NCBI GenBank assembly: GCA_002077045.2
Contig: KZ111146.1
Coordinates: forward strand, 639,452-691,522
From: Rachicladosporium sp. CCFEE 5018
Lineage: Eukaryota > Ascomycota > Dothideomycetes > Cladosporiales > Cladosporiaceae
DNA length: 52,071 bases
Direction of reading: 5' to 3'
Under the pieces are notes generated by a model. It did no database searches. It was not told the DNA's origin and was given only the letters and a program-made list of their open reading frames with translations. The translations under genes and the position numbers were made by a program. This document shows, piece after piece, positions 1 through 11,289 of this stretch. Every line of letters begins with the position of its first letter. Positions within the stretch are counted from its first letter, which is position 1.

Positions 1-490
1 TTTCGTGCCAGACGTCACGATCGCCCAGGGCGCGGCGTGGCTTTCTAAGGAGGCGAGCAGCGCGCGGGAGCCGGGGACTTCAGTTGCAAGGTCGGCGTGC
101 TCTTTGGGGACGCGGCCTTCGGCTGCACGAATGTCTGGGTATCGTCAGACTGGCAGTTCGTTTCGAAGCTCGAGGTAAATTCTCTACCAAAGTATGCACT
201 TACATTCCCAATTCGCTTTCTCGGGGCAGAGGATGGAGAGGACGTCTATGGAGCGTCGGCCGTGGGAGGTTTCGAGGATTACTGCTCGCCATTAGGCATG
301 GACTGTCAATTCCACGAGCGAGATCCAGCTCACCATCGCCATCGACGCCGATGTCCCGTCCGACGCCTTGCCAGTACTTTATGATGGCCGGTGTGGATTC
401 GATGATCGTACCATCCATATCAAACAACAATGCTGCAAATTCGACCACTTCCGCTGGCGCCGAGAAATCGTTGTCTTCGTGATGAGGCAT
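1..490 (-). CDS. HAD-superfamily sugar/glycerol phosphate phosphatase (3' end outside window)
   Basis: The product is a cytosolic HAD phosphatase of the glycerol-3-phosphatase / 2-deoxyglucose-6-phosphatase group, which releases phosphate from small sugar or polyol phosphates. Three exons are readable on the minus strand: 334-490, 204-281 and 134 down to the window edge, with GT..AG introns at 282-333 and 135-203. Spliced, they give HAD motif I (LLFDMDGTIIEST, with the nucleophilic first Asp), then the family cap signature SHGRRSIDVL, then WEYIRAAEGRVPKEHAD, and motif II VTSGT just before position 1. Motifs III and IV lie outside. I start at the Met at 490; a GTAAGT at about 590 and an acceptor near 535 suggest a 5' UTR intron or a longer N terminus. 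Family is clear; the exact substrate is not determinable. Confidence 0.85.
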
Positions 491-1106
491 AGTTGGTGTG
501 CGTGATGGTGCAGAGGAAGACACAGGTTGGAACTGTACACGAGGAAATTGAATGAGGCTGGACGATGACAAGTAGCAAAGATACTTACATTCTCAAGGTC
601 AAGGCCGGAGCTATTCGTGACCACCCACGTGGCGAATAGACTTGATCTGTTGCAGCCCAACAAACTCGTTGCGTTTGCAATGACCGGTTTGAGGCTCGAC
701 TTTTCCGTCGTGGCGGCAGTCCTAATCCGGCATTACCGCCATGCGTGATATGCCTTTCGAGTGGCTTGTAAATCAAGAGGGCTTTGCAGGAGAAGGATGT
801 AGTCCCAACTACCGGTGCTACAATTCGATAGGACAATCACAGAGAGCACCATCGAATGCAACTTCATTTGACGATTAGCGAGACCAAGCTAAGTGAACAT
901 GCTCAAGGGATTTGATTGCTCGAAACACAGTATATCGCTTGCGTATATTACAGCTATATGCGATTCGCAGCGCTTATAAATTCAGGTATATCGCCAGTCA
1001 TATGTCTCATTACATTATTTCCCATCCTCCGGAAACCTTCACCAAGCCGACGCAGATCATTACCGGTCATCGATCCATCCCAGGCAAGCGTCAATGCCTT
1101 CGTACT
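491..1106. other. Intergenic: HAD phosphatase promoter/5' UTR and homeobox-gene 3' flank
   Basis: This holds the probable 5' UTR intron and promoter of the HAD phosphatase gene on the left, and the 3' flank of the homeobox gene on the right. Short open frames occur on both strands, but none resembles a protein family and no RNA gene is visible. Confidence 0.5.
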
Positions 1107-3646
1107 TCAAGTTGACCCTTCAGCGGGACTCACACTCCCCGCCGCGGCACTCGCAGCCTTCTTCTTCTCAAAGTCCCCTGGACCTTGGTTCGTGAACGTC
1201 CAATTCCTCGGTGGGCCACCCTCAAGACCAGTCCCCGCCCGTCTCGGCGTGGCAGCCCTCTTGATTTCTTCAGGCGGCTGATACTCGTGCACGAACAGCT
1301 CTTGCTGTTTCTGCGGCTGCGGCTGCGGACTGGGCGAGTGGGAGATGGGGAAGGGATACTGCTGCATGCCCGACGGTGGCGTTTGACTGTGCAGGTGCGC
1401 TGGTGCGGTGGGATAGGGTTGTGGGTATGCGATGAAGGCGTTAGGTTGGTGAGGTGCGGGAAGGGCGAGAACGATTTGACCGGTGGTCGGGTCAAGGACC
1501 GGGATGCCGTAAGAGAAAGGGGCGTCAGAGGGAGTGAGGGTGAAATGTGGGTGATGGTTTTGCGGTTGCGGAGCTGGCTGCGGCGGTTGTTGAGGCTCCA
1601 ATGTGACGGAGAAGGTGTGTTGCATTGCTTGTTGAGGTGGAGGAGGTTTGGTCTGGGGTTGAGGGGCGGCAGTAGCAAATGTTGTGGGGAAGGTCGACTG
1701 GGACGCCGGAGCGGATTGAGGTGGGGTGTTCTCGGTGATGACGTTACTCCCAACTCGTCGGCGTGCGAACTGAGGCTGAGGTGGGTGGAGTGGTGTGTGA
1801 GGTGGCGACGTGACGACCTTGGACTCGCCTGGCTCGATGTTGCCAGCGTCAGGTGCGCTCCCGGCTACAGTCTGTCCTTGCGGGAAGTGACGCAGCAGCT
1901 CCGGTCGGGGCATCTCCCGAGGCGACATGGGCGTGGGCGGTGCCAGCGTCGGGCCCGTTGGCAGCTGCATGTGTCGCATTGCTTTTGGCGAGTTCATAGC
2001 ATCCTTGAAGGTGAAGTTGAGTGGCGACCGCTGCGCCGAGCTGGGAATTTGCTTCTGTATGCGGCTGCCCGTGACCGTATTATGCATTACATTAGAAGAC
2101 TTTATACGACGGACAGTAGGTCCAGGTGAGGCCACTTGTGGTGGCTGGGCTAAAGGAGCCGGTGAGCCCGGCTGAGAACCACTGTAAGACTGGCTGCGAA
2201 GCGACGCAAGACCGAGAGGCGCCGGTCTAGCACGTTGTCGCCGTGAAGCAAGACTTGAAGCTGGCGTTGGAGACTTGAACGTCGCATGCTGCTGTGGTAC
2301 TGGTGTGTCAATGCCGACATGGCTCATCGATTGGGTGATCAGGTGAGTCTGTGCCTGATTCTGTGCATTGGCGTACATCTCATCGTTCGGCCATGCGAGC
2401 GGTTGCTCTGCTTGGTACAGGTGTTGTGAGCTCTGTCGTGCGTGTGCAGCTTGTTGGAACTGCTGCGAGAGCTGAGTAATGTCCACTGGAACCGATTGGC
2501 CGGGCTGCCAGCGAGAGCTCGAGACAGGGACTTGAGAGACAGGCACCTGGGGCCGAGGGACTGCCATTGGCTTTGCAAAGTGCTCTTCATGATTGGGGAG
2601 CGACATAGACGAGCTGCGGCTGTCTGTCCAATCCGATCCGCTGGAAGGAAACCTGGCATGCTCCTGCATCATATGCGACGATGGGAAGCTCATGGCTGAG
2701 CCTTCCGAGATAGTCGAAGGGACCGAGGAGTCGTGGCTCGTCATAGGCATCGTGCCATGTACAGGGAAGGTGAAGACGTCCTGAACTTTTGGCTCGTTAT
2801 GGCTTTGCTCCGAGAAGAAGCCGTTGAAAGAGTCAAACTCCACACCCAGGCCACCGAATTCGCCCAGTCCCTCCGGCATTGCGATCTCATGCGGTATACT
2901 CTGCGGCTGCGGCTGCGACATTGCATCGAACTGCTCCTGTTTCATTGTCCGCCTGTTCATCTCCTGTGGGCTATCAAACATGTCTCCATGTCCAGGTGGG
3001 CACAAAGAGTGCTGCTGCTGATATGCCTGTGCCGGCATAGATACCTGGGGGTGATATCGAACAAATGGCTCCTGGTAATAACCCTGTTGTGGTAGACCAT
3101 GGACATTGACCTCATCCTCGGCACTTCGGTGCATCATTTCGTAGTACTCGGCAGGAGCGAACGCAGGCGAGGAGTCCGAATCTGAGCCGCTCATGCTGAA
3201 GCGATGACCTCCCGGCTGTACATTGAGCACATGAATGCTCCCACTCTGCTTCTTTGCGTCCTGCTTCGACTTTGCTCTCCGGTTTTGAAACCAATTCTGC
3301 GGTCATGTCAGTATACACTACTGCGCTATGGACATGGCGATCACCATACATTGACTTTATCCAAAGACACATTGAGCGAATCTGCGAATCCTTTCTTAAT
3401 GCTCGTATTCGGCTTCGGCTGCGATTGGAAATGCGTCTCAAGTATGTCATGTTGCTCCTTGGTGAGACGCGGCTTGATGTCGCAAGGTAATTGTCCAGTG
3501 CCCTGCGTGTTGTACATGTTGCCGTGCAAATCTGGCATGCTCGAGGCCATGCCCTGATCATAGTTCATGCGGTAGTGTTGCTCAAAGCCGTAGTTCCCAT
3601 AGTCCTGCAGGTACTCTGGGTTCGAGTATCCATCACTGTACTCCAT
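1107..3646 (-). CDS. Homeobox transcription factor with long Gln/Pro-rich tail
   Basis: This is a nuclear DNA-binding protein. Exon 1 (3350-3646) encodes a Tyr/Gly/Asn-rich start and homeodomain helices 1 and 2 (KPRLTKEQHDILETHF...). A 53-bp intron (3297-3349, GTATGG..GCAG) separates it from exon 2 (1107-3296), which opens with recognition helix 3. The joint reads DKVNNWFQNRRAKSKQ, the fungal NWFQNRRAK form. The homeodomain is therefore about residues 57-113 of about 828. The remaining roughly 700 residues are low complexity, rich in Gln, Pro, Ser and His, as in a transactivation or disordered region. I chose the Met at 3646; an in-frame Met at 3712 would add 22 residues. Target genes cannot be read from the sequence. 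Confidence 0.85.
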
Positions 3647-5980
3647 CGGATTCCTCGAGTCGCAACTCGATGGCCAAGTACGTGCCAATGCTGTCGGATG
3701 CTTGCACAGCAAAGCGAGTGTATTGTGGGCAAAGCCCTGCTATCCAGTATGTCGCTCACAGCAGCGGCTCCACCGGCTGGTATTCGGAAGTCGTCCACAA
3801 GACCAGTAATTCCCAGGCTGGGGCGCAATGTAAGCGAGTGACGTTGTGTATGAGATTAGATCATAGATGAGTAAATGAGTGAAGTGTCAAGCGATTGTCA
3901 GCACCAAAGGTGCAAATGATATGGTGGTGGGATAGACGAACGAGCAATGGGGAGATCGACGACGAGGAGGGAGGCCGATGAGACATGGGCAATCGACGCT
4001 AGACATGCGCGAGTGGAGAGGACGAGGAAGAAAGGGAGCGGGACGGCGGCAAGGGTACGGAGGTACGGTAACAACAGTGCCATGCAGGCGAGCGGTTGAT
4101 TAGGCTCTCGTCACAGCAGTCCAGCATTGCGGGAGCGGTGGGCCTTGGAAGCGAGAAAGATACTTCATAACCATGTACCGCATGGCCAGCGCGTCCAGAC
4201 GGCACTTTTCCACTCGGTCATTCGGTCTGCGGGCGCGTTGTCAGCACATGGTCATGCGATAGCGAATCTTTGCCGCAATCGCTGATAGGGCCGCGGGTTG
4301 TGCTGCGACGACTCGTGTGAGGTGCTGAGAGGTAAAAATAGATTTGCAGAAGCTCTCTCCCCGCCAGCGTCAGCCACAGCTGCACTACACGACACTCCGT
4401 TTCCAACGAGATGACGGCCCCGTAGGCTCGCCGTTGACACCACCCGTGTAGAACTCGCGAGGTTGTGTCGTATGCTTGCGGCCATCAGCTGGGCGATGTT
4501 GCCACGCGATGGCTCTGCACGACGAGTGGTCCGTTGCGAGTGGCGTGGTACCGCACGTTGCTCCTCGAGCTGGGTTCCCTGCTGAATCATAGCACGGTCG
4601 TACTATGAAGGCTATCGCGACAACACTTCGGCGAAACTCATCATCTCGCTAGACCAATCTCGCCAAGTCCTCGCGGACAGGTCATCAGCATCTCGAAGCT
4701 GTGGCTTGCGAGACGATTCCACGCTGTCAGGGCTGTCAAACGGGCGGCGGCACCCCTTTCCTCATCACCGCATCATGTACGACTACCGGACGTTCATAGG
4801 CTTGCGCAGGTGTCTCATGTGAAGGGTCAAGTTCCAACGTCGTTGCATCCACGCTGGCGCGTGGAAGGAGGCTCTGCAGGTGTTACTATACATACTCGCG
4901 TCGAGGCCGGCTGCAGATTGCGAGTGGTGAGTGGCTTGTACGCTCGCGATTACTTGACCAGCTGCTTCCCCGTCCACGAGAACGGCAACTATTCGATCGC
5001 GCGGGGAGGTCCTCGTCACAGGCCGTGCGTATGTCTCTCCTTCCACGGTACCTTGCCCAAGGGCCAAAGCATCCCGTGGAGCGCCCGACAAGAAATCGCC
5101 TATCTCCCCGTGCGCTCGGCTACCCACGTGCGCATTAAAGGCTATTCGGAACGTAGTGTCGGGTGGCAGCGATGCCCATGTTGAGCGCCTGCCACGCGAG
5201 TCTAGCCAGCGTGATCACAGGCGTGCTGTTCATCTTTCTCTCAATCGACTGCGTGTGAGCCTTGGACTCGGCTCATTCGCCAAGCAGATGCAATGCCGAA
5301 CGTTGGTCACGCGAGAATGAAGAGTCAAGATCGTCAGGCACAGGAGCAGAGTGGGTTTTGGAAGTCTCCGCAACGGCACTGCATTCCGTCTCCGCCTTTT
5401 CTTAACGTCCAGCGTGCACGAAGATGTTATGCCGAGAGCACCAACGATCGCGAAATCAGTTGTCTTCGGCTGCAACGCTGCGATGGACCGGTGAAGGCAT
5501 ACCGGACCAGCTGAGAGAAGATGAGGTTGATGTTGACTTTATACTGTTTTCCATACATGAATTCGCGGCTGGGCGCATCGAGCGGGCGATGCCCGGCATT
5601 CACGGGAGTTTCGCAGTAGGATGCAATAGCTCGCAATGTAAGGACCTCCTGTGTCTTGATCATCATTATTCAGAGGCTGGTAGGCCGGTGTTCGGTTGCA
5701 CGACGTGGAAGCAGACCTCTAAGCATGCAACTCAATCATTCGATGCAGACGCAGCACGTGCAGCTGTCTCGAGCAACTAGCTGTACAGCCTTGCGTATGG
5801 CAAGCTCCTCAGCTTGAAAACATCCCCAGAGCGTGCACATACGCCGTACATCTGCAGTATTATGTCACCCTTGTCGTATGCGGGGCGCACTACCTAGACT
5901 TGCCAGTAGCTATCACTTCACGTACGGTAAGCTTCGCCAAGATAAGAAGTGTGCTTGGACAGAGCCGCGTGTAGCATGCC
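3647..5980. other. 2.3-kb stretch without a recognisable gene
   Basis: This lies between the homeobox gene start (leftward transcription) and the M61 peptidase (rightward), so it should hold both promoters and any 5' UTR introns or a first exon of the peptidase. Open frames of up to about 125 codons occur on both strands (for example around 4783-5184), but they overlap each other, lack family motifs and look like chance. I see no repeat, tRNA or transposon. Confidence 0.5.
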
Positions 5981-7689
5981 ATGAAGTGGCCAAAATATAT
6001 CGCTCGTGCCCTGCCCTTTCTACAAAATATCCTTCCCCCGACTCCCAAGCTCTTCATCCTCAATCTCCGCCTCACACCTCATATAGACCCGTTCGGTGTG
6101 TCCTCCATCGAGGTGTACCTTGACTGGGCGACCAACACCAAAGCGAACTCAACCCTCTTCACGACGGGGCAAAGCGTCGGCGCGGTTCCGCTGAACGACT
6201 GGACCGGCGATGTCCTGTTCCGGGACGGCTATGGCGAACTCCCACTATTCCCCGTGAATCTCACCGACGCATCGGGAGTGCGAAGAGAATGGCGGACTGA
6301 TCGAGACGTTCTTGGCGAGGTCCTACCGATCTACACAGTGCGCACTCGCCAAGCAGACATCTATGCTCGATGTGGGCCGCTGCTGGACGTGCAGGTCGAA
6401 CATGACGGGCTCATCGGTCCCGGCGCAGGATTCCTTGCGGTCCCTCGTGGCACTGAGGATCTTGACATACGATTGTCGTGGGACTTATCCTACATACCTG
6501 GAAGCAGAGCCGTCAGCAGCTATGGTGAAGGAGACGTGAGATTTGTAGCACCTGCCACCAGGCTTGCAGAGATGGTCTTTGCAGCAGGCACGGTTAACTC
6601 GTACGAAGTTCCCGAGGACGACTTCGCGCTCTTCTGGTCAGAGCGCCGCCGATGAATACAACTCAGCTCGGCCAGCAGCTGCATAAGCTTCGTATGGGCA
6701 TGGTTGAATTTTTCGGCACTCCGGCACACAAATACAGCATCTTCATCCGACGTAACGAGCACCGCTGCGGAAGCGGCACTGCATTCCACAACTCTTTCAT
6801 CTTCGCGTACAATGCGATGCCTCTGCCAGGAGGCTCAGAAGTACGCGCTCTCGAAATCCTGGCGCACGAGATGGTTCACGACTTTGTCCTCATTTCGCTT
6901 GAGGGGATAAGCAACACGATGTATCCCTGGTTCGCGTGGTGGCCCGAAGGCGTGGCAGGGTACTACTCCGTCCGCTTGCTACACACCCTCGGCATCACCG
7001 ATGAGCAGACCTACGTCTCGCGCGTGAATGCTAAGATGTCGGCGCACTACACCAGCCCAGCTGTGCGAAGATCAATCGCCGAATTGACGTACGGCTTCTA
7101 CAGCGACCAAGTGGCAAAGCGTATGTTCTACTCGAGAGGATACATGTACTTCCTCCTGCTCAGCGAGCTTGTCCCGAAGCACACGAACGGGAAATCTTCA
7201 CTTGATGACTTGCTGCGGGAGAGGGCACAGAGACGAGCCAGTGGAGCAGAGCATGAAATTTACACATGGCTGAACATAGTCGAAGATGCGATAGGCGTGA
7301 AGGCTGCAGATGACCTGTGGACCGCTCTTTACAGAGGCAAGCTTTTGGTGCCCGGAGAAGGGACGATAGGGTCTCGCTTTCATCTCCGCCCGGTGCTGCA
7401 GGATCAATTCGATCTTGGCTTTTCCGAGGAGGGTCTGATCCCTAAGGGTCCCAATCAGACGGTGGGCGTTCTGAATCCCGGGTCTCGCGCTGCTGTTGAG
7501 GGCGGGCTTCGTCAGACGGACGTACTGACGCTGGTCTCTACACCGCTGTCCCTGGTCCTTGATGACATCAATCGGGAAATGGAGATGGTGGTGCTCAGGA
7601 ACAATGAGGAAGTCCAGATTCGGTACAGACCGCGCTCGTGGTCTGGAGTAGCGAGCTGGCAGTTCGAGCTGATCGATGCCAATAAGTAG
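5981..7689 (+). CDS. M61-family (glycyl aminopeptidase-like) metallopeptidase, frame broken near 6650
   Basis: This is a zinc metallopeptidase with a C-terminal PDZ-like region, probably secreted. The first frame (5981-6655) gives the M61 N-terminal beta domain (LFILNLRLTPHID onward) and ends DDFALFW. The second frame (6652-7689) gives the catalytic domain: FIRRNEHRCGSGTAFHNS, the zinc site HEMVHDF (HExxH, about 6869-6883) and WWPEGVAGYYS. A PDZ-type stretch follows (VGVLNPGSRAAVEGGLRQTD). The two halves belong to one continuous family domain but sit in different frames, overlapping at ATGA. No plausible intron fits, because the only GT..AG pairs are about 30 bp apart. I infer a single-base indel at about 6640-6655, either true decay or an assembly error. 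The true start may be in an upstream exon, since no signal peptide is evident. Confidence 0.75.
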
Positions 7690-7727
7690 ACCAGAGCAAG
7701 AGGCTTGCAGATAGACCTTTCACTCGA

Positions 7728-8381
7728 TCAGGGCGCGTCTCTACGAAGACGAACGAAGTCCTCGTGATCTCCGTTTTCAGCTGCGTACGTAAAGTCCACA
7801 TTACTCATATCGATATCAACCATCGCGTTGGCCGTTCCTTGCATCTCTCTCTGCCTCAACGCCGGATCAATAACGCCGTCCTGTCCTGCGGCACTCATCC
7901 TCATCTTCTTCTTGTCCCCCCGGCCTCCCTTCTCCGCATCCTCCGCCGGCCGCTTCCGAACATACCCCCTAACCAAACACCCTCCCTGCATATGACTCTT
8001 CACCCTGATCACACCCTCTCCCTCCCCACCTCTACCGTTCTCCCCGTCCTCCCCACCTCCTCCCTCCCCCTCAATGACCTCAACTCTCACCCTATGTCCC
8101 CGTTCCCTCGTCTCATAAAACCGTCCATCCAACATCCCCACCCCAAGCTCCTCCGCCTTTGCCTTCGCAATCCTCAACACCTTCAACGCAGTATTATGCG
8201 GTATACCAAACCTGCGCGTGATCTCTCTACCCGAGCCGCCGCTTTCCAGGAACCCAGAGATGAAGGCGCGTTGCAGAGGCGTGAGCTCTTTGCGGGTGGT
8301 TTTGCGGTGGGGTGGGCGGTGGCCTTTGGTGTGGGAGTAGCGGGGCAGAGGGGTGGGACGGGCGAGGGGCATGGTGGTCAA
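7728..8381 (-). CDS. Helix-turn-helix protein, intact copy A
   Basis: The 217-residue, single-exon frame has a homeodomain-like HTH at about residues 33-75 (LTPLQRAFISGFLESGG.. then ..REITRRFGIPHNTALKVL). This resembles the DNA-binding HTH of Tc1/mariner-type transposases and transposase-derived regulators. After it comes a Gly/Glu-rich linker, a basic stretch and an acidic tail. No DDE catalytic domain follows, so it is not a full transposase. Function is unknown; DNA binding is inferred. The N-terminal half lies inside the segmental duplication (from 8093), and copy B keeps only that half. It is the leftmost member of the HTH-PAP2-AKR minus-strand trio. Confidence 0.55.
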   Translation of the reverse strand: MTTMPLARPTPLPRYSHTKGHRPPHRKTTRKELTPLQRAFISGFLESGGSGREITRRFGIPHNTALKVLRIAKAKAEELGVGMLDGRFYETRERGHRVRVEVIEGEGGGGEDGENGRGGEGEGVIRVKSHMQGGCLVRGYVRKRPAEDAEKGGRGDKKKMRMSAAGQDGVIDPALRQREMQGTANAMVDIDMSNVDFTYAAENGDHEDFVRLRRDAP

Positions 8382-8724
8382 GACACGGGAAGATGAGGAG
8401 AGGCGGTCATGGTCTGGAGAGAGGGAAGTGCATTGTGGACATCCGTTAGTGGCTCTCGAGATAGATCGATTAATGTCTTTTGAGCAAAGAGGTCAAGCAA
8501 GTCAAGGCGTGGGCAGCACGCTCCTTTTCATCAGACTCCAGATCGCTTGTAACCGAGCTACTCCATTATTGTACGGTACATTGCGATGTATACAATCCTT
8601 TCACATGCGCAAGCTTTCCCGATAGCCAAAACTCTCGAATCCGTTTCCCTCGAATCCATCACTGTATGCTCCCTCCCCAACTCCAGTTTTTGCCCCTGAA
8701 CCCGAACCAATGCCCATCTAATCC
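8382..8724. other. Intergenic between HTH gene and PAP2 gene (copy A)
   Basis: This is the HTH promoter side plus the PAP2 3' UTR. It is duplicated at 13689-14031 with several small indels and substitutions. No gene is visible. Confidence 0.4.
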
Positions 8725-9928
8725 TCATACCGGCGCCTCCTGCTCATGTCTCCTCCGCCCCTCCTTCGCAGCTTTCCACCCTTCATCGCCAACATAATTC
8801 CCAACCCCAACACCAATCCCGAACGCTCGGTCCCTGCTCCGCGGTCCCCAAGCCCAGCCACTCCCCCGTCCAATAGGCAAGTGATACCACCTGAACGAGA
8901 ACCACGCGCTCAGAATCCCGATGAGCGAGCCGCCTAGAAGATCGAAGCCGAAGTGGTAGAACTCTGCGTAGCGGGTTGAGCAGATGTACATCGCTACTGC
9001 TACGGGCAGTATGGCGACGATGATTAGATGGTTCGGTGGAGAGGCAGCTTGATTACGCATGGCGAAACCGGGTGAATGGGCTGGCTGGGTTGGTGGAGGA
9101 GAGGTGGCGTGCAGGGCCTTGTAGCTACTCTCGGTGTGGTTTGATTCGGCCCGTGTGTGATCTTGGTGTAGGGGCAGCATCTCGCGGTCTTGCGGCTGCG
9201 TATGGCGATGTTCGAGAGGGTCTTGAGAACCTTGGATAGGAAGGTAAGGGATCCGGATTGCGAACTTGGAGCAGAGGAAGAAGGAGAGGTATAATAGTCC
9301 GCTCCATGAGAATGATGCGTGACCGGAGGGAAAGCTCTTGAAGCCGTCATTCGTGATGTGGGTGTCTGGATTTGTGCAGATGCCTGCGGCCACGAGCACC
9401 CACTCGGGACTCAACGCTGTCGCGTATCCTCCCACGGTATACTGCTCAATCTTGCTCATGTCCGGCATGCAGCGCGCGATACAGCTAGGTCTAGGCTTGC
9501 CGAAAAGAAGCTTCAAGCCTTGCGTGAACAAGAACGCTATTGCCAACGAAAGCGCCAGCCCAGCCCATCCCTTCTCGAGTTCCCAGAACTTGCGCATCCA
9601 TAGCTTCGAGCGAGAGAGATCGCGTGAGCCGCGAGGGCCGGGCACTGCGATTGCTACGACCAGGAAGATGATGGCGGCCGATGCGCCGAAAGATATGCCA
9701 ACGAGGATGCCGGTCGAGACTGACTCTTTGACAATCGGGAAGGAGATGGAGAGATCGACGAGAGAGAAGGGTCGTTTGTAGGGTTCGACCCCGTTGATGC
9801 CGCCTCCGACGGCGACTATGAGTCTGTTCTACTTGTTAGCTGGCGGCGCCACGGATTGGTATCTGGGGCACATACATTATGACAATCCAGTCAAGCACAT
9901 AAGAAGCGATCAGCCGTTTGGACATCAT
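8725..9928 (-). CDS. PAP2-family lipid phosphate phosphatase, copy A
   Basis: This is a membrane phosphatase of the LPP/DPP1 type, which dephosphorylates phosphatidate, diacylglycerol pyrophosphate or related lipids. Exon 1 is 9876-9928 and exon 2 is 8725-9823, with a 52-bp intron. The start MMSKRLIASYVLDWIVI begins the first membrane segment. The three PAP2 signatures are visible: KLLFGKPRPSC, then FPSGHASFSW, then STRYAEFYHFGFDLLGG, with hydrophobic segments between and a soluble Pro/Ser/His-rich loop. The conserved PYKRPFS follows helix 1. The spliced product has about 383 residues and no damage. It is 97-98% identical to copy B at protein level, and both look functional. Confidence 0.85.
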
Positions 9929-10681
9929 CTTGGCGACGGGCAGCGCTCAATCGAAAGGAGAGTGTCTTGCAGTTGATGAGAAACGAACGGTCTCGTGCGC
10001 GGAATGTAGACCCAACAGTAGTGGCCTGGCAACGAAATAAGCAACGAGGGTGTGAAGTAAAGGAAAAGCGTATTGGAGCAAATGTACCTGCCTCAGCGGT
10101 TTGTCACTGGAATAAGATTGATGATGGCCTGAGCAGTTGCATTACGACGTGCGCGTGGCGCTTGCTGTTTGTATGAGGTGAGTGACATGCCACTTAGATG
10201 TCGCAGCTGGCAAGTCATTGGCGCGCGGAAGGGAAGAGAGAGTTTCCGTGGAAGACGTATGCTGGGAGGCGATGGTCGCCACGTCACGGTTTCGAGGGCG
10301 AGGACTGGATCTAGGTGGCCGGGAGAGAGTAGCGAGCAATACATCACTGGTATCGAGCCGTCTGTTGTCGCGTGTTCCATGCCCGCAAAGAGGTGCACAT
10401 ATTGTTGGCTGCCGGGACGGATCGCCCTGGAAATCTTGTGCGTACATGGAGTCGACGATGTAGACATAAAAGGTATGACCAGAGGGTGGGTTGGAGCTTG
10501 TAATACTTCGTTCGCGAGAGCTTTGCGTGTGGTAGCACACTTTTCATTCGAGACTGCTCATGTTTCTATGGTGTCTTACCCGTTCCTCCAGCGCCCTCCC
10601 TTTTCGCGCTGAATTATTCTATCTTCAATCCGCAGTGCTCACACTTTGCAAACGCCCTTTTCACATCTCCATAACTCGTTC
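9929..10681. other. Intergenic between PAP2 and aldo-keto reductase (copy A)
   Basis: About 750 bp hold the PAP2 promoter and the reductase 3' UTR, duplicated at 15236-15985 with about 4% difference in the part I compared. Open frames on both strands shift phase between the copies through small indels, which argues against coding. Confidence 0.5.
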
Positions 10682-11189
10682 TCACGCTTCATCATCGCCA
10701 AAGAAAACTTTAATTGGGAGCCAAGAGTCTCCACAAACCTTGAACCGATCAGGAAGGGACGATAGAGTCTTCATCTCCTCGTCCGTAAGGCTCCAACCAT
10801 CAAGCTGGAAGTTCGCCTCAATGCGGCCGGCAGTCACGCTTTTGGGAATCACCGAAGACCCGCGCTGTAGTCCCCACATCAACAGGACCTGAGCGGTAGT
10901 CTTGCCCTTCTGCTCCGCAATCTTGGCCAGAGTCTTGTCGCTGGCGAGCGGGCTGTTGGTGCTGCCGAGGCAGGAGTAAGCGGTAGCGTGGATGCCCTTC
11001 TCCTTGCAGTAGTTGAGGAGCTTGGGGCTGGGGTTGTTGGGGTGGAGCTCGACCTGGTTGCTGTGTTATCGTTAGTACTACAATCTCACTGACTTTGCTG
11101 TCAGGAAAATTGACTTACACAGCAGGCACAGTCTTGGTGCTCTCGTGGTTCAGGAGCTTCTCGAGGTTCTTGATCGCGAAGTTGCTCAC
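10682..11189 (-). CDS. Aldo-keto reductase, copy A, 5' part lost in gap
   Basis: This is an NAD(P)H-dependent reductase of the GCY1/YPR1-like aldo-keto reductase group. The last exon (10682-11060) reads NQVELHPNNPSPKLLNYC, then AYSCLGSTNSPLASDK, then the cofactor-binding IPKSVTAGRIEANF. A 58-bp intron (11061-11118, with CTAAC branch point) precedes the next exon, which runs into the N run after VSNFAIKNLEKLL. The upstream part with the catalytic Asp, Tyr, Lys and His is not in the assembly here; copy B shows the full gene. Differences from copy B are about 1%. Whether the missing 5' end exists in the real genome cannot be told from the sequence. Confidence 0.8.
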
Positions 11190-11289
11190 NNNNNNNNNNN
11201 NNNNNNNNNNNNNNNNNNNNNNNNNNNNNNNNNNNNNNNNNNNNNNNNNNNNNNNNNNNNNNNNNNNNNNNNNNNNNNNNNNNNNNNNN
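11190..11289. other. Assembly gap (100 N)
   Basis: Exactly 100 Ns, the customary placeholder for a gap of unknown size. The left flank is the interior of an aldo-keto reductase exon, the right flank the interior of VMS1. Both genes therefore lose their 5' ends here, and the true missing length must exceed 100 bases if both are complete. Confidence 0.98.

Larger units (their letters stand above)
8093..11189. repeat. Segmental duplication copy A (direct repeat, cut by the gap)
   Basis: At least 3.1 kb here is repeated in the same orientation at 13399-16493, with an offset of 5304-5307 bases. The left edge is sharp: identity begins at CTATGTCCCC in both copies, and the bases before it are unrelated. 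The right edge is hidden by the N run. The unit contains the N-terminal half of the HTH gene, the complete PAP2 gene, about 750 bp of intergenic DNA and the 3' part of the aldo-keto reductase. Copies differ by roughly 1% in the aldo-keto reductase and the middle of PAP2, but by about 10% near the PAP2 3' end. Confidence 0.95.

Noticed and set aside
1185..2129. 314-codon plus-strand open frame antisense to the homeobox gene
   Set aside because: It mirrors the Gln/Pro-rich codons of the homeobox tail, has Arg/Trp/Gly-rich chance composition and no family motif.
4783..5184. Overlapping open frames of 114 and 124 codons on opposite strands
   Set aside because: Neither shows family similarity, splice partners or a good composition; they shadow one another in a GC-rich stretch.
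10169..10612. 147-codon plus-strand frame between PAP2 and the aldo-keto reductase
   Set aside because: Small indels between the two duplicated copies change the frame and its end, so it is not a conserved coding sequence.
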